Origin: an uncultured Bacteroidales bacterium
GTDB lineage: Bacteria > Bacteroidota > Bacteroidia > Bacteroidales > UBA932
Direction: 5' to 3'
Length of the DNA stretch: 64,000 nucleotides
NCBI GenBank assembly: GCA_934695325.1
Contig: CAKUVD010000008.1
Span: 62,001 to 126,000, forward strand
Within the stretch, counting starts at the first letter, position 1, and each line of letters opens with the position of its first letter. Shown piece by piece: positions 43,654-52,171 of this stretch. Made by a program: the position numbers and the translations under genes. The notes beneath the pieces were generated by a model, which had not been told where the DNA came from, did no database searches, and worked only from the letters and a program-made list of their open reading frames with translations.

Positions 43654-44553
43654 CTATCCGCTATTGACGAATCCGAGTGTCGCGCAGCTGATGCGGACAG
43701 ATGTGCCTATATATGGCTGAAGCGCATTTATGCAGGCGGCGAGCGTGGAACCGGTGGTGAACACGTCGTCCACCAGGAGTATGTGGCGGACCTTTTCCGA
43801 AAATGATGCTCTCAGGCTGACGAAACCTCCTGTCTGTGACGCTCCGTGCTTCCTGAATCTATCTCTGATGTCGAAAGCGTCGCTGACATTCCTGCTCTTC
43901 GCCTCGACGCCCAGTTTCGTCTGCGTCTGCGTGCGTTTCTTACGGACCAGGATATCTGTCCTGACAGGCACGCCGAGGACTCCGGCTATCGACTTGGCTA
44001 TGATCTCCGCTTGATTGTATCCTCTTTTTCGCCTGCGTGCCCAGTGCAGTGGGACAGGAACGACCAGGTCAATGTCCTTGAACGCTTCTGAACACCGGAG
44101 GAATTCACCAAGCATCTCCGCATAAAAACGCCCGATAGCGATATCTCCCAGGTACTTCAGTCTTTGGGGAATACGCTTGTACCTGTTTTCTCCGTGGTAA
44201 AAGAACAATGCCGCGGCGAAGGAGTACTTGGGAGGCCTTGGCAAAGAATGAGCTCCTTCGATTTGTTCATTCCCGTATGAAGTCTCGCCTTCTTTAAACA
44301 TTGCCTCGAGGTGTCGTTGTATGATGGCATTGACCTTGTCCGCCATCGGATTCTTTTTCCTCGCCCAATAGTAGGTGAGCGGCATATCCGCCTCGCAATA
44401 TATGCACAGATATCTCTCTCCTGTGTTCAATGTCCTACCGCAGACTGCGCACGTGCGTGGGACAAGGATGTCCATCAGTGCCTCCGCCCCATCCTGCAGC
44501 ACTCCTCCTACATCCTTTATGAATGTGTATATTTTCTTGCTTCGTCCCTCCAT
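43654..44553 (-). CDS. ComF family phosphoribosyltransferase-like protein
   Basis: A 299-residue protein. A zinc-finger-like N-terminus (CAVCGRTLNTGERYLCIYCEAD, residues about 35-56) is followed by a type I PRTase domain with VVPVPLHWARRRKRGYNQAEIIAKSIA and the PRPP loop HILLVDDVFTTGSTLAAC near residue 260. ComF proteins are needed for natural DNA uptake in Bacillus and Haemophilus-type bacteria, where they act in the cytoplasm on incoming single strands; they also occur in bacteria not known to be competent. It is about 50 residues longer than the shortest ComF proteins. It is separated from ahcY by about 100 bases and is probably transcribed from its own promoter (44575-44582). Confidence 0.88.
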   Translation of the reverse strand: MEGRSKKIYTFIKDVGGVLQDGAEALMDILVPRTCAVCGRTLNTGERYLCIYCEADMPLTYYWARKKNPMADKVNAIIQRHLEAMFKEGETSYGNEQIEGAHSLPRPPKYSFAAALFFYHGENRYKRIPQRLKYLGDIAIGRFYAEMLGEFLRCSEAFKDIDLVVPVPLHWARRRKRGYNQAEIIAKSIAGVLGVPVRTDILVRKKRTQTQTKLGVEAKSRNVSDAFDIRDRFRKHGASQTGGFVSLRASFSEKVRHILLVDDVFTTGSTLAACINALQPYIGTSVRISCATLGFVNSG

Positions 44554-44574
44554 CGCTCTTCAGTGTCTTGCCTG

Positions 44575-44582
44575 CAAATATA
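44575..44582 (-). promoter_or_regulatory. TAnnTTTG -7 box for comF
   Basis: On the minus strand the sequence reads TATATTTG, 22 bases before the comF start at 44553. No -33 TTG is seen at the usual spacing. Confidence 0.45.
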
Positions 44583-44720
44583 TGTGGAGGAGGTGACTGG
44601 CTTTCTGAAAAGTACCTCAAACGTACATAAGATTTGACGAATTTTAAATTTTTTGACGATTCTTAAATATTCTTTCAGAGACTCAAAGCGATTTGCAACC
44701 TGGTTGCGTCTGATGTTGTC

Positions 44721-44792
44721 TAATTTTGCGTCTGGGTTCGACAGACTATTCGGGTCGTCTGAACATCTTCTTGAAGAAATTTTGTACTTTTG
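44721..44792 (+). promoter_or_regulatory. Two candidate -7 boxes before the His-rich small protein gene
   Basis: TAATTTTG at 44721-44728 and TACTTTTG at 44785-44792 both fit TAnnTTTG. The second lies only 8 bases before ATG 44801, so the first is more practical for a leadered mRNA. The region 44583-44720 is AT-rich and otherwise featureless. Confidence 0.4.
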
Positions 44793-44800
44793 CACTTGTG

Positions 44801-45214
44801 ATGAGGACGATGATTTCCAAGATACTGATGGCTTTCGCGGCATTTACGATGCTGCTTATGTCGGCCATCCCTCATCACCATCATTGTACTGAAGCCGGCG
44901 TATCGTCTCATATCGACTATATCTGCTTTGTGGCGGATGATACAGTATGCGAGGACATCGCAAATGACTGTGACAATGGGCGGGAACATCACTATGATGA
45001 CTGTCTGCTACATTCCATTGTGACACTTCTGGAGCGTATCCAGAATGTTCCGTCATATCATCCGGCCCTGGAAGCCGTCATTCCGCAGTCCGTCTCTGTC
45101 GGCTTGCCTGGAAACTCCCTTGTGGACGGGTTCATTGTTCCGTTTTCTGAGCGCATCGTCTCATTCTGCATTGTCCGGTCTTCCGGTCTCCGTGCACCTC
45201 CATCCGTTGCCTGA
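44801..45214 (+). CDS. Small His/Cys-rich exported protein (DUF6769-like)
   Basis: A 137-residue protein starting at ATG 44801 (ATG 44810 is the alternative). An N-terminal hydrophobic signal (ISKILMAFAAFTMLLMSAI) leads straight into PHHHHCTEAG. Further on there are ICFVADDTVCEDIANDCDNGREHHYDDC and scattered His/Cys. Proteins of this type stand in front of CusB/CusA-type efflux genes in Bacteroidales and are assigned to DUF6769 as far as I remember. A periplasmic metal-binding or metal-sensing role is inferred from the His/Cys clusters and from the efflux operon beginning 260 bases downstream. Not certain to be cotranscribed. Confidence 0.7.
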   Translation: MRTMISKILMAFAAFTMLLMSAIPHHHHCTEAGVSSHIDYICFVADDTVCEDIANDCDNGREHHYDDCLLHSIVTLLERIQNVPSYHPALEAVIPQSVSVGLPGNSLVDGFIVPFSERIVSFCIVRSSGLRAPPSVA

Positions 45215-45474
45215 TTATAAAAAGCTGTTTGGATTTATGATGAAAAGGTCGTTTCCTGAATCTCGAAGAGACACTCCTCGGGAGTCCGTCATAAATTTCT
45301 GTTGAATAAAACCAAAACAGTCTCTGATGCTGCGGCGGGATGTCCCTGTCTGCTGTAAAATCGAAATCAATCGCTGATTATCAATAGCTTATGAATCCAA
45401 AAGTCGCAACTTGCGGCCTTCTGGGACTATAACTGGTTGATAGTCAATATCCGGATACATAAAAACATTAAACG
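45215..45474. other. Intergenic region upstream of metal efflux operon
   Basis: 260 bases between the small His-rich gene and the efflux adaptor. It holds repeat copy C (45374-45449). AGCTGTTTGG near 45221 and CCAAAACAG near 45309 could pair weakly. I found no promoter box of the TAnnTTTG type close to the adaptor start. Confidence 0.5.
45374..45449. repeat. ~75-bp palindromic interspersed repeat, copy C
   Basis: CTGATTATCAATAG and GGTTGATAGTCAATAT form the ends. The interior, TATGAATCCAAAAGTCG facing CCTTCTGGGACTATA, is a weaker version of the hairpin in copies A and B. It is the same length and ends 26 bases before the efflux adaptor start. Relative to the downstream gene it is in the opposite orientation to A and B. 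Confidence 0.6.
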
Positions 45475-46725
45475 ATGAAATTTTTACCATATTATATTAT
45501 GGCCGCTGCGCTTCTTCTGGCAGGATGCGGTAACCACCACGACAGTTCAGGATCCCCTGTGAATGAAGAAGCGGAGGAGGGGCACTGTCATATAGACTGT
45601 GATGGTCACGACCACGAAAGCGGTCACGGCCACGATGCCGATGATGAAGATGAGCATAGTCACGAGGCCAACAGCCATACTTCTGGAGTGATAGAGTTCT
45701 CCGAGGAACGGGCCGAGGCTGCCGGTCTTGAGACAGAAACGGTCACTCCGGGCGGTTTTAGCGCCGTCATACGTACAAGCGGAGAGATTCTCCCGGCTCA
45801 GGGAGACGAGATGACCGTAGTCGCCACCACATCAGGAGTGGTCACGCTTGGCGGACGTGCTTTCGGAAGCCAGGCCAGCCTTCTCGCAGGCAGCAAGGTG
45901 GCGAAAGGACAGGCCATAGCAGTGATTTCCGCCAGGGAAATGGCGGACGGCGACCCGGTAGTGAAGTCCAAGGCTGCATACGAGGCCGCCAGGAAGGAAT
46001 TCGAGAGGGCGGAAGGCCTGCTTAAGGTCAATGCCATTTCACAGAAGGCTTATGACCAGGCCAAGAAGGAATATGAGACGGCGAAGGCCGAATATGATGC
46101 CATCGGAGGCAAGGCCAGCGACAAGGGGCTTGCGGTGATGTCTCCATTGACAGGATATGTGAAGCAGGTACTTGTAGGTGAAGGAGACTATGTGGAGGCT
46201 GGACAGCCTGTCGCCATAGTAAGTCAGGACAGGCGGCTTCAGCTCCGCGCCGATCTTCCGGAGAAGGAATGGGCAAGCGCAAGCAGCATAAGCAGTGCTA
46301 ATTTCAAGCCGTCATATTCTGAGGAAGCATATAATATAAAGAACCTTGGCGGCCGTATGGTCTCCGCCGGCAGGTCGGCGGCGCAGGGCTCGTTCTATAT
46401 CCCTGTCATCTTCGAGTTCAACAATACCGGGAACTTCATCCCTGGCGCTTTCTGTGAAGTGTATCTTATTACAGGGCAGAAGGATAATGTGATATCTATC
46501 CCGGAGACGGCATTGACAGAGGAGCAGGGGGTATATTTCGTATATGTCAGGATTCATGGTGCCGAATACCGCAAGCAGGAGGTCAGGATAGGGGAGAGCG
46601 ACGGCATCCGCCGCGAGATCCTCAAGGGCCTTGACAATGGCGACGAAGTAGTCACCAAGGGGGCATATCAAGTAAAACTCGCCTCAGTGTCAGGAACCAT
46701 CCCGGGGCATACGCATAACCATTAG
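45475..46725 (+). CDS. Heavy-metal efflux RND periplasmic adaptor (CusB/CzcB-like)
   Basis: A 416-residue lipoprotein (signal LLLAGC) of the HlyD/membrane-fusion family. Directly after the lipid anchor comes a His/Asp/Glu-rich stretch of about 50 residues (HCHIDCDGHDHES, GHGHDADDEDEHSHEANSH). This is typical of zinc/copper-handling adaptors and probably binds metal. The barrel-sandwich, alpha-hairpin (KAAYEAARKEFERAEGLLKVNAISQKAYDQAKKEYETAKAEYD) and beta-barrel domains follow. It connects the inner-membrane pump to the outer-membrane channel. The pump gene starts 12 bases downstream. Confidence 0.92.
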   Translation: MKFLPYYIMAAALLLAGCGNHHDSSGSPVNEEAEEGHCHIDCDGHDHESGHGHDADDEDEHSHEANSHTSGVIEFSEERAEAAGLETETVTPGGFSAVIRTSGEILPAQGDEMTVVATTSGVVTLGGRAFGSQASLLAGSKVAKGQAIAVISAREMADGDPVVKSKAAYEAARKEFERAEGLLKVNAISQKAYDQAKKEYETAKAEYDAIGGKASDKGLAVMSPLTGYVKQVLVGEGDYVEAGQPVAIVSQDRRLQLRADLPEKEWASASSISSANFKPSYSEEAYNIKNLGGRMVSAGRSAAQGSFYIPVIFEFNNTGNFIPGAFCEVYLITGQKDNVISIPETALTEEQGVYFVYVRIHGAEYRKQEVRIGESDGIRREILKGLDNGDEVVTKGAYQVKLASVSGTIPGHTHNH

Positions 46726-46737
46726 AAGCCGGAGACA

Positions 46738-49700
46738 ATGCTGGACAAGATAATAAAATTCTCATTGCAGAACAGGCTGTTCATACTGATGGCGGCAGTC
46801 CTGTTTATGGTCGGCGGAATCTACACCACGAAAAATATGGATGTGGATGTGTTCCCGGACCTTAACGCACCTACTGTCGTGGTGATGACCGAGGCCTCCG
46901 GAATGGCTTCGGAGGAAGTCGAAAGGCTGGTGACATTTCCTGTGGAGACCGCAGTGAATGGCGCCACGGATGTAAGGCGCGTACGTTCTTCATCCACTAC
47001 AGGATTCTCTGTCGTCTGGGTGGAATTCGACTGGGGGACAGATATCTATAGGGACAGGCAGATCGTCTCGGAGAGAATCGCAGAGGTGGGTGAGTCATTG
47101 CCTCCTACCTGCGGCAAGCCGACATTGGGGCCGCAGTCGTCCATCCTCGGAGAGGTCATCATAATCGGCCTTACTTCAGACAAGACCTCGATGCAGGACC
47201 TGCGCACGATAGCTGACTGGACCATCAGGCCGCGTCTGCTCTCGCTTGGCGGAGTCGCCCAGGTTGCAGTGCTTGGCGGCGACATAAAGGAGTACCAGAT
47301 ATTGCTGTCTCCGGAGAAGATGCGTCACTATGACATTGCTCTCCAAGAAGTTATGACTGCCGCTCAGGATATGAACCGCAATTCTGCCGGAGGAGTGCTC
47401 TATGAGTACGGAAATGAATATATCATAAGAGGCGTCCTTTCCACTGACGATGTAGATGCTCTCGGACGTACTGTCGTGAGGATGGACGGGGATGCGCCTG
47501 TGATGCTTGACAACATCGCCGAGATCAAGGCCGGAGCCAAGGCTCCTAAGCTCGGAACGGCATCTCACAGAGGCAAGCCTGCAGTGCTGATGACTGTCAC
47601 CAAGCAGCCGAATGCCAGTACGATAGACCTTACATCCAAACTGGACAAGGCTGTCGAGGAACTCAAGGCGCAGCTTCCTTCGGATGTGCACGTGTCCACA
47701 GACATCTTCCGTCAGCAGAAATTCATTGACAGCAGCATTGACAATATAAAGAAATCCCTCTACGAGGGTGCGCTGTTCGTCATCATCGTGCTGTTCTTCT
47801 TTCTGATGAACGTCCGCACGACAGTCATCTCTCTCGTGACGATACCTCTGTCCCTTCTCGTGTCGATATTGACATTGAAGTTTATGGGATTGACCATCAA
47901 TACGATGAGTATCGGAGGTATGGCGATAGCCATCGGTTCTCTGGTGGATGATGCGATAGTCGATGTGGAGAACGTATTCAAGCATCTGCGTCGGAACCGC
48001 AAACTGCCGGAAGCGGAACGCAGGCCTGTCCTGGAGGTTGTGTTCAATGCCTCCCGCGAGGTACGCCTTCCGATTCTGAACTCCACGTTCATCATAGTGG
48101 TCAGCTTCATACCGCTCTTCTTCCTCACAGGAATGGAAGGCCGTATGCTGAAGCCTCTCGGGATCGCCTTCATCACGGCGCTTTTCGCCTCCACACTGGT
48201 CGCATTGACATTGACTCCGGTTCTCTGCAGTTTCCTACTTGGAAGCGCAAGGAGCGACAAGGCCGGCAATGATCCGGCCCTGGTGAGATGGCTACAGAAA
48301 GTCTATGACGTCGCCCTGGAATGGGTCTTGGCCCATAAGAAGATAACTCTCGGCAGCGTACTGGCCTTGTTCGCAGTCGCTCTCGGCATCTTCTTCAGCC
48401 TTGGCAGCAGCTTCCTGCCGGCGTTCAACGAGGGCTCGTTCACCATTAATGTCAGCACGCTTCCGGGTGCTTCCCTGGCGGAGTCTGACGATATAGGGCG
48501 GCGTGCGGAGGGACTGCTTCTGACCGTGCCGGAGATCCAGACGGTCGCCCGCAAGACAGGACGCGCCGAACTTGACGAGCACGCTCTCGGTGTCAATGTC
48601 TCAGAAATGGAGGCTCCGTTCGAGCTCAAGGAACGTTCCAAGAAAGAGGTCGTGGACGAGATCAGGACCAAGCTGAATACCCTGCCGGGTGTCAATGTGG
48701 AGATAGGGCAGCCGATATCGCACCGTATTGATGCGATGCTTTCAGGAACTAGGGCCAACATAGCCATAAAACTTTTCGGCACAGATCTGAATAAGATGTT
48801 CACACTTGGCAACCAGATAAAATCCGAGATTTCGGAGATTCCCGGAGTTGTGGACCTTAATGTGGAACAGCAGATAGAACGCCCTCAACTTCAGATCGTT
48901 CCTAAGCGAGAAATGCTTGCCAAATATGGCATAGCCCCGGCGGAATTCACGCAGATGGTGGAGGTATATCTCGCAGGGACTGTGGTCTCTCAGGTGTACG
49001 AAGGCAATCAGGTGTTTGACCTTACCGTCAAGGCTGCGGACGACAGCAGGAACAATATCGAGGAGATAAGGAATATCCCCGTGGACGCCGCCGGCGGCAA
49101 AATTCCGTTCGGCCAGATTGCGGAGATCCGTTCCGCCGCCGGGCCGAATACCATAAACCGCGAGAATGTCGCCCGCAAGATCGTGATTTCGGCCAATGTC
49201 TCTGACGGAGACTTGCAAGGTGCCGTGAATCAGATTAGAAAGAAGATACAGGACAATGTGGCTCTTCCGGAAGGCTATCACGTGGAGTATGGCGGGCAGT
49301 TCGAGAGCGCACAGTCGGCCTCCAGGACATTGCTCCTCACATCGCTGATGGCGATAGTCGTGATATTCCTGCTGCTCTACGGGCAGTTCAAGGATGTCCG
49401 CCAGGCTTCGGCAGTACTCCTTAACCTGCCTCTCGCACTTATAGGCGGAGTTTTCGCCATCTTCTTTGCGGACAGGATCATAAGCATCCCGGCCATCATC
49501 GGATTCATTTCACTTTTCGGCATAGCCACACGCAATGGTATGCTGCTCATCGACCGGTATAATGAACTCCGTAGCGAAGGTCTGTCACTTCACGATGCTG
49601 TGATTCGCGGTTCCCTCGACAGGCTGAACCCTATACTTATGACAGCATTGACCTCGGCTCTGGCGCTGATTCCTCTCGCTCTCGGCGGAGATCTCCCGGG

Positions 49701-49830
49701 CAACGAGATTCAGAGCCCTATGGCGAAGGTCTTGCTGGGCGGTCTGCTTACATCGACACTGCTGAACGCCTTCATCATACCAGTTGTGTATATGCTTATC
49801 AGCGGAGGCCGCAAGTTGAACACTAAATGA
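46738..49830 (+). CDS. CusA/CzcA family heavy-metal efflux RND transporter
   Basis: A 1030-residue inner-membrane pump with twelve membrane helices and two large periplasmic loops. The family features are FPDLNAPTVVVMTEASGMASEEVERLVTFPVETAVNG near the N-terminus, GSLVDDAIVDVENVFKHLR in TM4 with the paired acidic residues of the proton path, and FISLFGIATRNGMLLIDRYNEL near the C-terminus. It expels monovalent or divalent metal ions by proton antiport; Cu/Ag versus Zn/Co/Cd cannot be settled here. It overlaps the downstream outer-membrane gene by four bases (ATGA). Confidence 0.95.
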   Translation: MLDKIIKFSLQNRLFILMAAVLFMVGGIYTTKNMDVDVFPDLNAPTVVVMTEASGMASEEVERLVTFPVETAVNGATDVRRVRSSSTTGFSVVWVEFDWGTDIYRDRQIVSERIAEVGESLPPTCGKPTLGPQSSILGEVIIIGLTSDKTSMQDLRTIADWTIRPRLLSLGGVAQVAVLGGDIKEYQILLSPEKMRHYDIALQEVMTAAQDMNRNSAGGVLYEYGNEYIIRGVLSTDDVDALGRTVVRMDGDAPVMLDNIAEIKAGAKAPKLGTASHRGKPAVLMTVTKQPNASTIDLTSKLDKAVEELKAQLPSDVHVSTDIFRQQKFIDSSIDNIKKSLYEGALFVIIVLFFFLMNVRTTVISLVTIPLSLLVSILTLKFMGLTINTMSIGGMAIAIGSLVDDAIVDVENVFKHLRRNRKLPEAERRPVLEVVFNASREVRLPILNSTFIIVVSFIPLFFLTGMEGRMLKPLGIAFITALFASTLVALTLTPVLCSFLLGSARSDKAGNDPALVRWLQKVYDVALEWVLAHKKITLGSVLALFAVALGIFFSLGSSFLPAFNEGSFTINVSTLPGASLAESDDIGRRAEGLLLTVPEIQTVARKTGRAELDEHALGVNVSEMEAPFELKERSKKEVVDEIRTKLNTLPGVNVEIGQPISHRIDAMLSGTRANIAIKLFGTDLNKMFTLGNQIKSEISEIPGVVDLNVEQQIERPQLQIVPKREMLAKYGIAPAEFTQMVEVYLAGTVVSQVYEGNQVFDLTVKAADDSRNNIEEIRNIPVDAAGGKIPFGQIAEIRSAAGPNTINRENVARKIVISANVSDGDLQGAVNQIRKKIQDNVALPEGYHVEYGGQFESAQSASRTLLLTSLMAIVVIFLLLYGQFKDVRQASAVLLNLPLALIGGVFAIFFADRIISIPAIIGFISLFGIATRNGMLLIDRYNELRSEGLSLHDAVIRGSLDRLNPILMTALTSALALIPLALGGDLPGNEIQSPMAKVLLGGLLTSTLLNAFIIPVVYMLISGGRKLNTK

Positions 49831-51026
49831 AAACGAATATGAAGAATATGAATATACTGCTTGCGGGGACTCTCCTGTTCGCTGTCCTGTCCACAGCTGC
49901 GGCGCAGGACGCCGAGATCCTCGGGCAGGTGGAGAGGAACAATACCGAACTTCAGGCGTTGAGGAAACGCATTGATTCAGAGAAGTATGGCTATAAGGCC
50001 GAGCGTGCGTTGGAGGCTCCGGAGATTGGCTTCGACTATCTCTGGGGGAGCCCTGCCGACATAGGAAACCGGAAGGACATCTCCGTGACGCAGAGCATTG
50101 ACATAGCTGCATTGGCCGGGACGCGGAAGAGGCTTGCCGACACCCGTACCGAGCTTGCCGATCTTCAGTATAGTGTCGAACGCAAGCGCATACTTCTGGA
50201 GGCTCGGCGGCTATATATAAATATAGTGTATTGCAATGCGGTCGCCGCCGAGCTTTCCGCGAGGATTGCCCGTTCCGGGAAGATCGAGGAGACATACCGT
50301 GATATGCAGGCCCGCGGCGAGACGGATATGATTGAGGTGAACAAGGCGCACATCGCATTCCTCGCACAGAAGAACGCGATGGCCCGCAACGAGGTCGAGC
50401 GAGAGTCTCTGCTGTCGGAACTCCGCCGGCTGAACGGAGGCGAGCCTGTCGAGGTCAATGCAGATGAGTACCTGTCGGGGACAATGCTGCCGGCTGATTT
50501 CGACTCGTGGTATGATGAGGCGTCTCGGCGTATCCCGGAATTGGCATATATGCGAAAGAATATAGAGGCAGTTGCTGTCGAGTCAAGGAACGCCAGGATG
50601 GCGAACTGTCCTACGTTTACCGCCGGCTATATGGCGGAGCTTGTCAAGGGCAGCAATTTCCGTGGTCTTACTCTAGGGGTGTCCATTCCTATCTGGTCTG
50701 TCCGCAGCAAGGTACGGCAGGCAAATTCGTCATACGAGGCCGCAAAGATGGAGGGGAGAGATGTCTCAAATCAGATGCGCATCAGCCTCAAAGGCCTGTA
50801 TGACAAGACTAAAGGATTACAGGACATATCGTCCGAGCTTAATTCATCCCTTGCGGTATCCACGGAGGCGATGGCATTGACGGAACATAAGTTTCAGGCC
50901 GGGGAAATTTCACTTATCGACAGCATAATGGAACTGAGCCTGTATTATGATATTCAGGATGAGGCTCTTGCCGCTATGCGCGACTATAATCTGGCCTTGG
51001 CTGAACTCTATGCTTGGAATCTGTAG
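49827..51026 (+). CDS. TolC/CzcC-family outer-membrane efflux protein
   Basis: A 399-residue protein with a signal peptide (VLSTAAAQ) and two outer-membrane-efflux repeats. Long coiled-coil helices are visible (about residues 25-60, 95-200 and 300-380), with the strand regions APEIGFDYLWGSPADIGNRKDISVTQSIDI and GFTAGYMAEL-like FTAGYMAELVKGSNFRGLTLGVSIPIW. It forms the exit duct for the CusB/CusA-like proteins encoded just upstream. The start codon overlaps the pump stop by four bases, so translation is coupled. ATG 49839 (MKNMNILLAG) is another possible start. Confidence 0.9.
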   Translation: MKTNMKNMNILLAGTLLFAVLSTAAAQDAEILGQVERNNTELQALRKRIDSEKYGYKAERALEAPEIGFDYLWGSPADIGNRKDISVTQSIDIAALAGTRKRLADTRTELADLQYSVERKRILLEARRLYINIVYCNAVAAELSARIARSGKIEETYRDMQARGETDMIEVNKAHIAFLAQKNAMARNEVERESLLSELRRLNGGEPVEVNADEYLSGTMLPADFDSWYDEASRRIPELAYMRKNIEAVAVESRNARMANCPTFTAGYMAELVKGSNFRGLTLGVSIPIWSVRSKVRQANSSYEAAKMEGRDVSNQMRISLKGLYDKTKGLQDISSELNSSLAVSTEAMALTEHKFQAGEISLIDSIMELSLYYDIQDEALAAMRDYNLALAELYAWNL

Positions 51027-51070
51027 AATATCTTTTCTATATGTGGGCAGGCTGGAATTTCATTTGTGAG

Positions 51071-51122
51071 AATGGGATTTTAGTGCTAATTTCGCAAAAT
51101 TGTGACACTAAAATCTCCATTT
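51071..51122. terminator. Long hairpin after the metal efflux operon
   Basis: AATGGGATTTTAGTG (51071-51085) pairs with CACTAAAATCTCCATT (51106-51121) with one bulge, and the loop contains a further AATTT/AAATT pairing. It is followed by TTGTC rather than a clean T-run. It separates the efflux operon from the EEP gene and is probably a terminator. Confidence 0.6.
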
Positions 51123-51188
51123 TGTCATAGGAATCTGCATCGGAATGATTTCGAGATTTTTATGGGGAATCGGAAAATATATGATGAT

Positions 51189-52142
51189 ATGAAACTGAGG
51201 GTGCTGGTCTTTGCGGTCATTTCGATGTTTGCCGGAATCTGTTCTTCTTCGGCAAGGGATTTCAAATTGCTTTACTGGAACATTCAGAATGGGATGTGGA
51301 GCGGTCAAGGCGACAACTATGATTCTTTCGTGGAGTGGGTCAGGGGGCAGGATCCGGATGTCTGCGTATGGTGCGAGGCCCAGTCTATATGGAAGACAGG
51401 TGAGGCGGTGAAGATGCCTGTCGAGGATAGGTATCTCATAGGGCATTGGGGCGAATTGGCTGCGAGGTATGGTCATAAGTATTGGGCTGTCAGCGGTCAT
51501 CGTGACAATTATCCTCAGGTGATAACATCTAAATACCCTATCGAGGTGGTGAAACAGATTGTCGGCGAGGAGCCTGACAGTGTCGTCACTCACGGAGCGG
51601 GATGGTATCGGATAAATAGAAAAGGGCATACCTTCAACATCGTATCGCTTCATACTTGGCCGCAGGCGTTCGCATTCAGGGCAGCTGATACCCAAGCCAG
51701 CAAAGCTGAGAACGGCGGCGACAGATATAGGCGTATGGAGATAGAATATATATGTCGCCATACCATCGGTACGGATAGCGACGCTGATAAGAATCTATGG
51801 ATGATGATGGGAGACCACAACGCCCGCTCCCGTGTCGATAATTTTGAATATGGATATCCTGAGAATGATACGAGATTTCTGGTGCACGATTATATCCGTG
51901 AAAATACTCCGTACATAGACGTCGTGTCTGAAAGACACCCGGGTCAGTTCATTACATCCATTGGGGGTAGAGCGAGAATTGACTTCATCTATTGCAATAA
52001 GCCGCTTTATGATATGGTGAAGAGTTCGGAAATCATATCGGACGCCTATACTACGCCCGTCAGAGATCCTAAGGGCCTGTCTAATTTTTGGATTCCTTCA
52101 GACCATCTTCCGATATTCACGGTGTTCAGGCTCAAGCCATAA
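51189..52142 (+). CDS. Secreted EEP family enzyme, paralogue of the locus 1 enzyme
   Basis: 317 residues from ATG 51189 (MKLRVLVFAVISMFAGICSSSA, signal peptide); a longer frame from 51102 begins inside the terminator hairpin. It has the same order of motifs as the enzyme at 3210-4163: YWNIQNGMW, WCEAQS, HGAGW, LHTWP, GDHNARS in place of GDFNAKS, RVDN.EYGY, IDFIY and SDHLP. The two are roughly half identical along their whole length. The predicted role is extracytoplasmic phosphoester or phosphodiester cleavage. It lies 29 bases before the locus 3 sigma gene, so it may be read with that locus. Confidence 0.87.
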   Translation: MKLRVLVFAVISMFAGICSSSARDFKLLYWNIQNGMWSGQGDNYDSFVEWVRGQDPDVCVWCEAQSIWKTGEAVKMPVEDRYLIGHWGELAARYGHKYWAVSGHRDNYPQVITSKYPIEVVKQIVGEEPDSVVTHGAGWYRINRKGHTFNIVSLHTWPQAFAFRAADTQASKAENGGDRYRRMEIEYICRHTIGTDSDADKNLWMMMGDHNARSRVDNFEYGYPENDTRFLVHDYIRENTPYIDVVSERHPGQFITSIGGRARIDFIYCNKPLYDMVKSSEIISDAYTTPVRDPKGLSNFWIPSDHLPIFTVFRLKP

Positions 52143-52171
52143 TAATCTCAGGTCTTCACGGGTCAGGCGCT

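Noticed and set aside
47176..47985. Long antisense frame (269 codons) within the RND pump gene
   Set aside because: It is His/Arg-rich with no domain, antisense to a clear CusA-like protein, and typical of GC-rich shadow frames.
49585..50367. Antisense frame of 260 codons across the pump/outer-membrane channel junction
   Set aside because: Low-complexity Arg/Ser/Pro composition, antisense to two well-supported genes.
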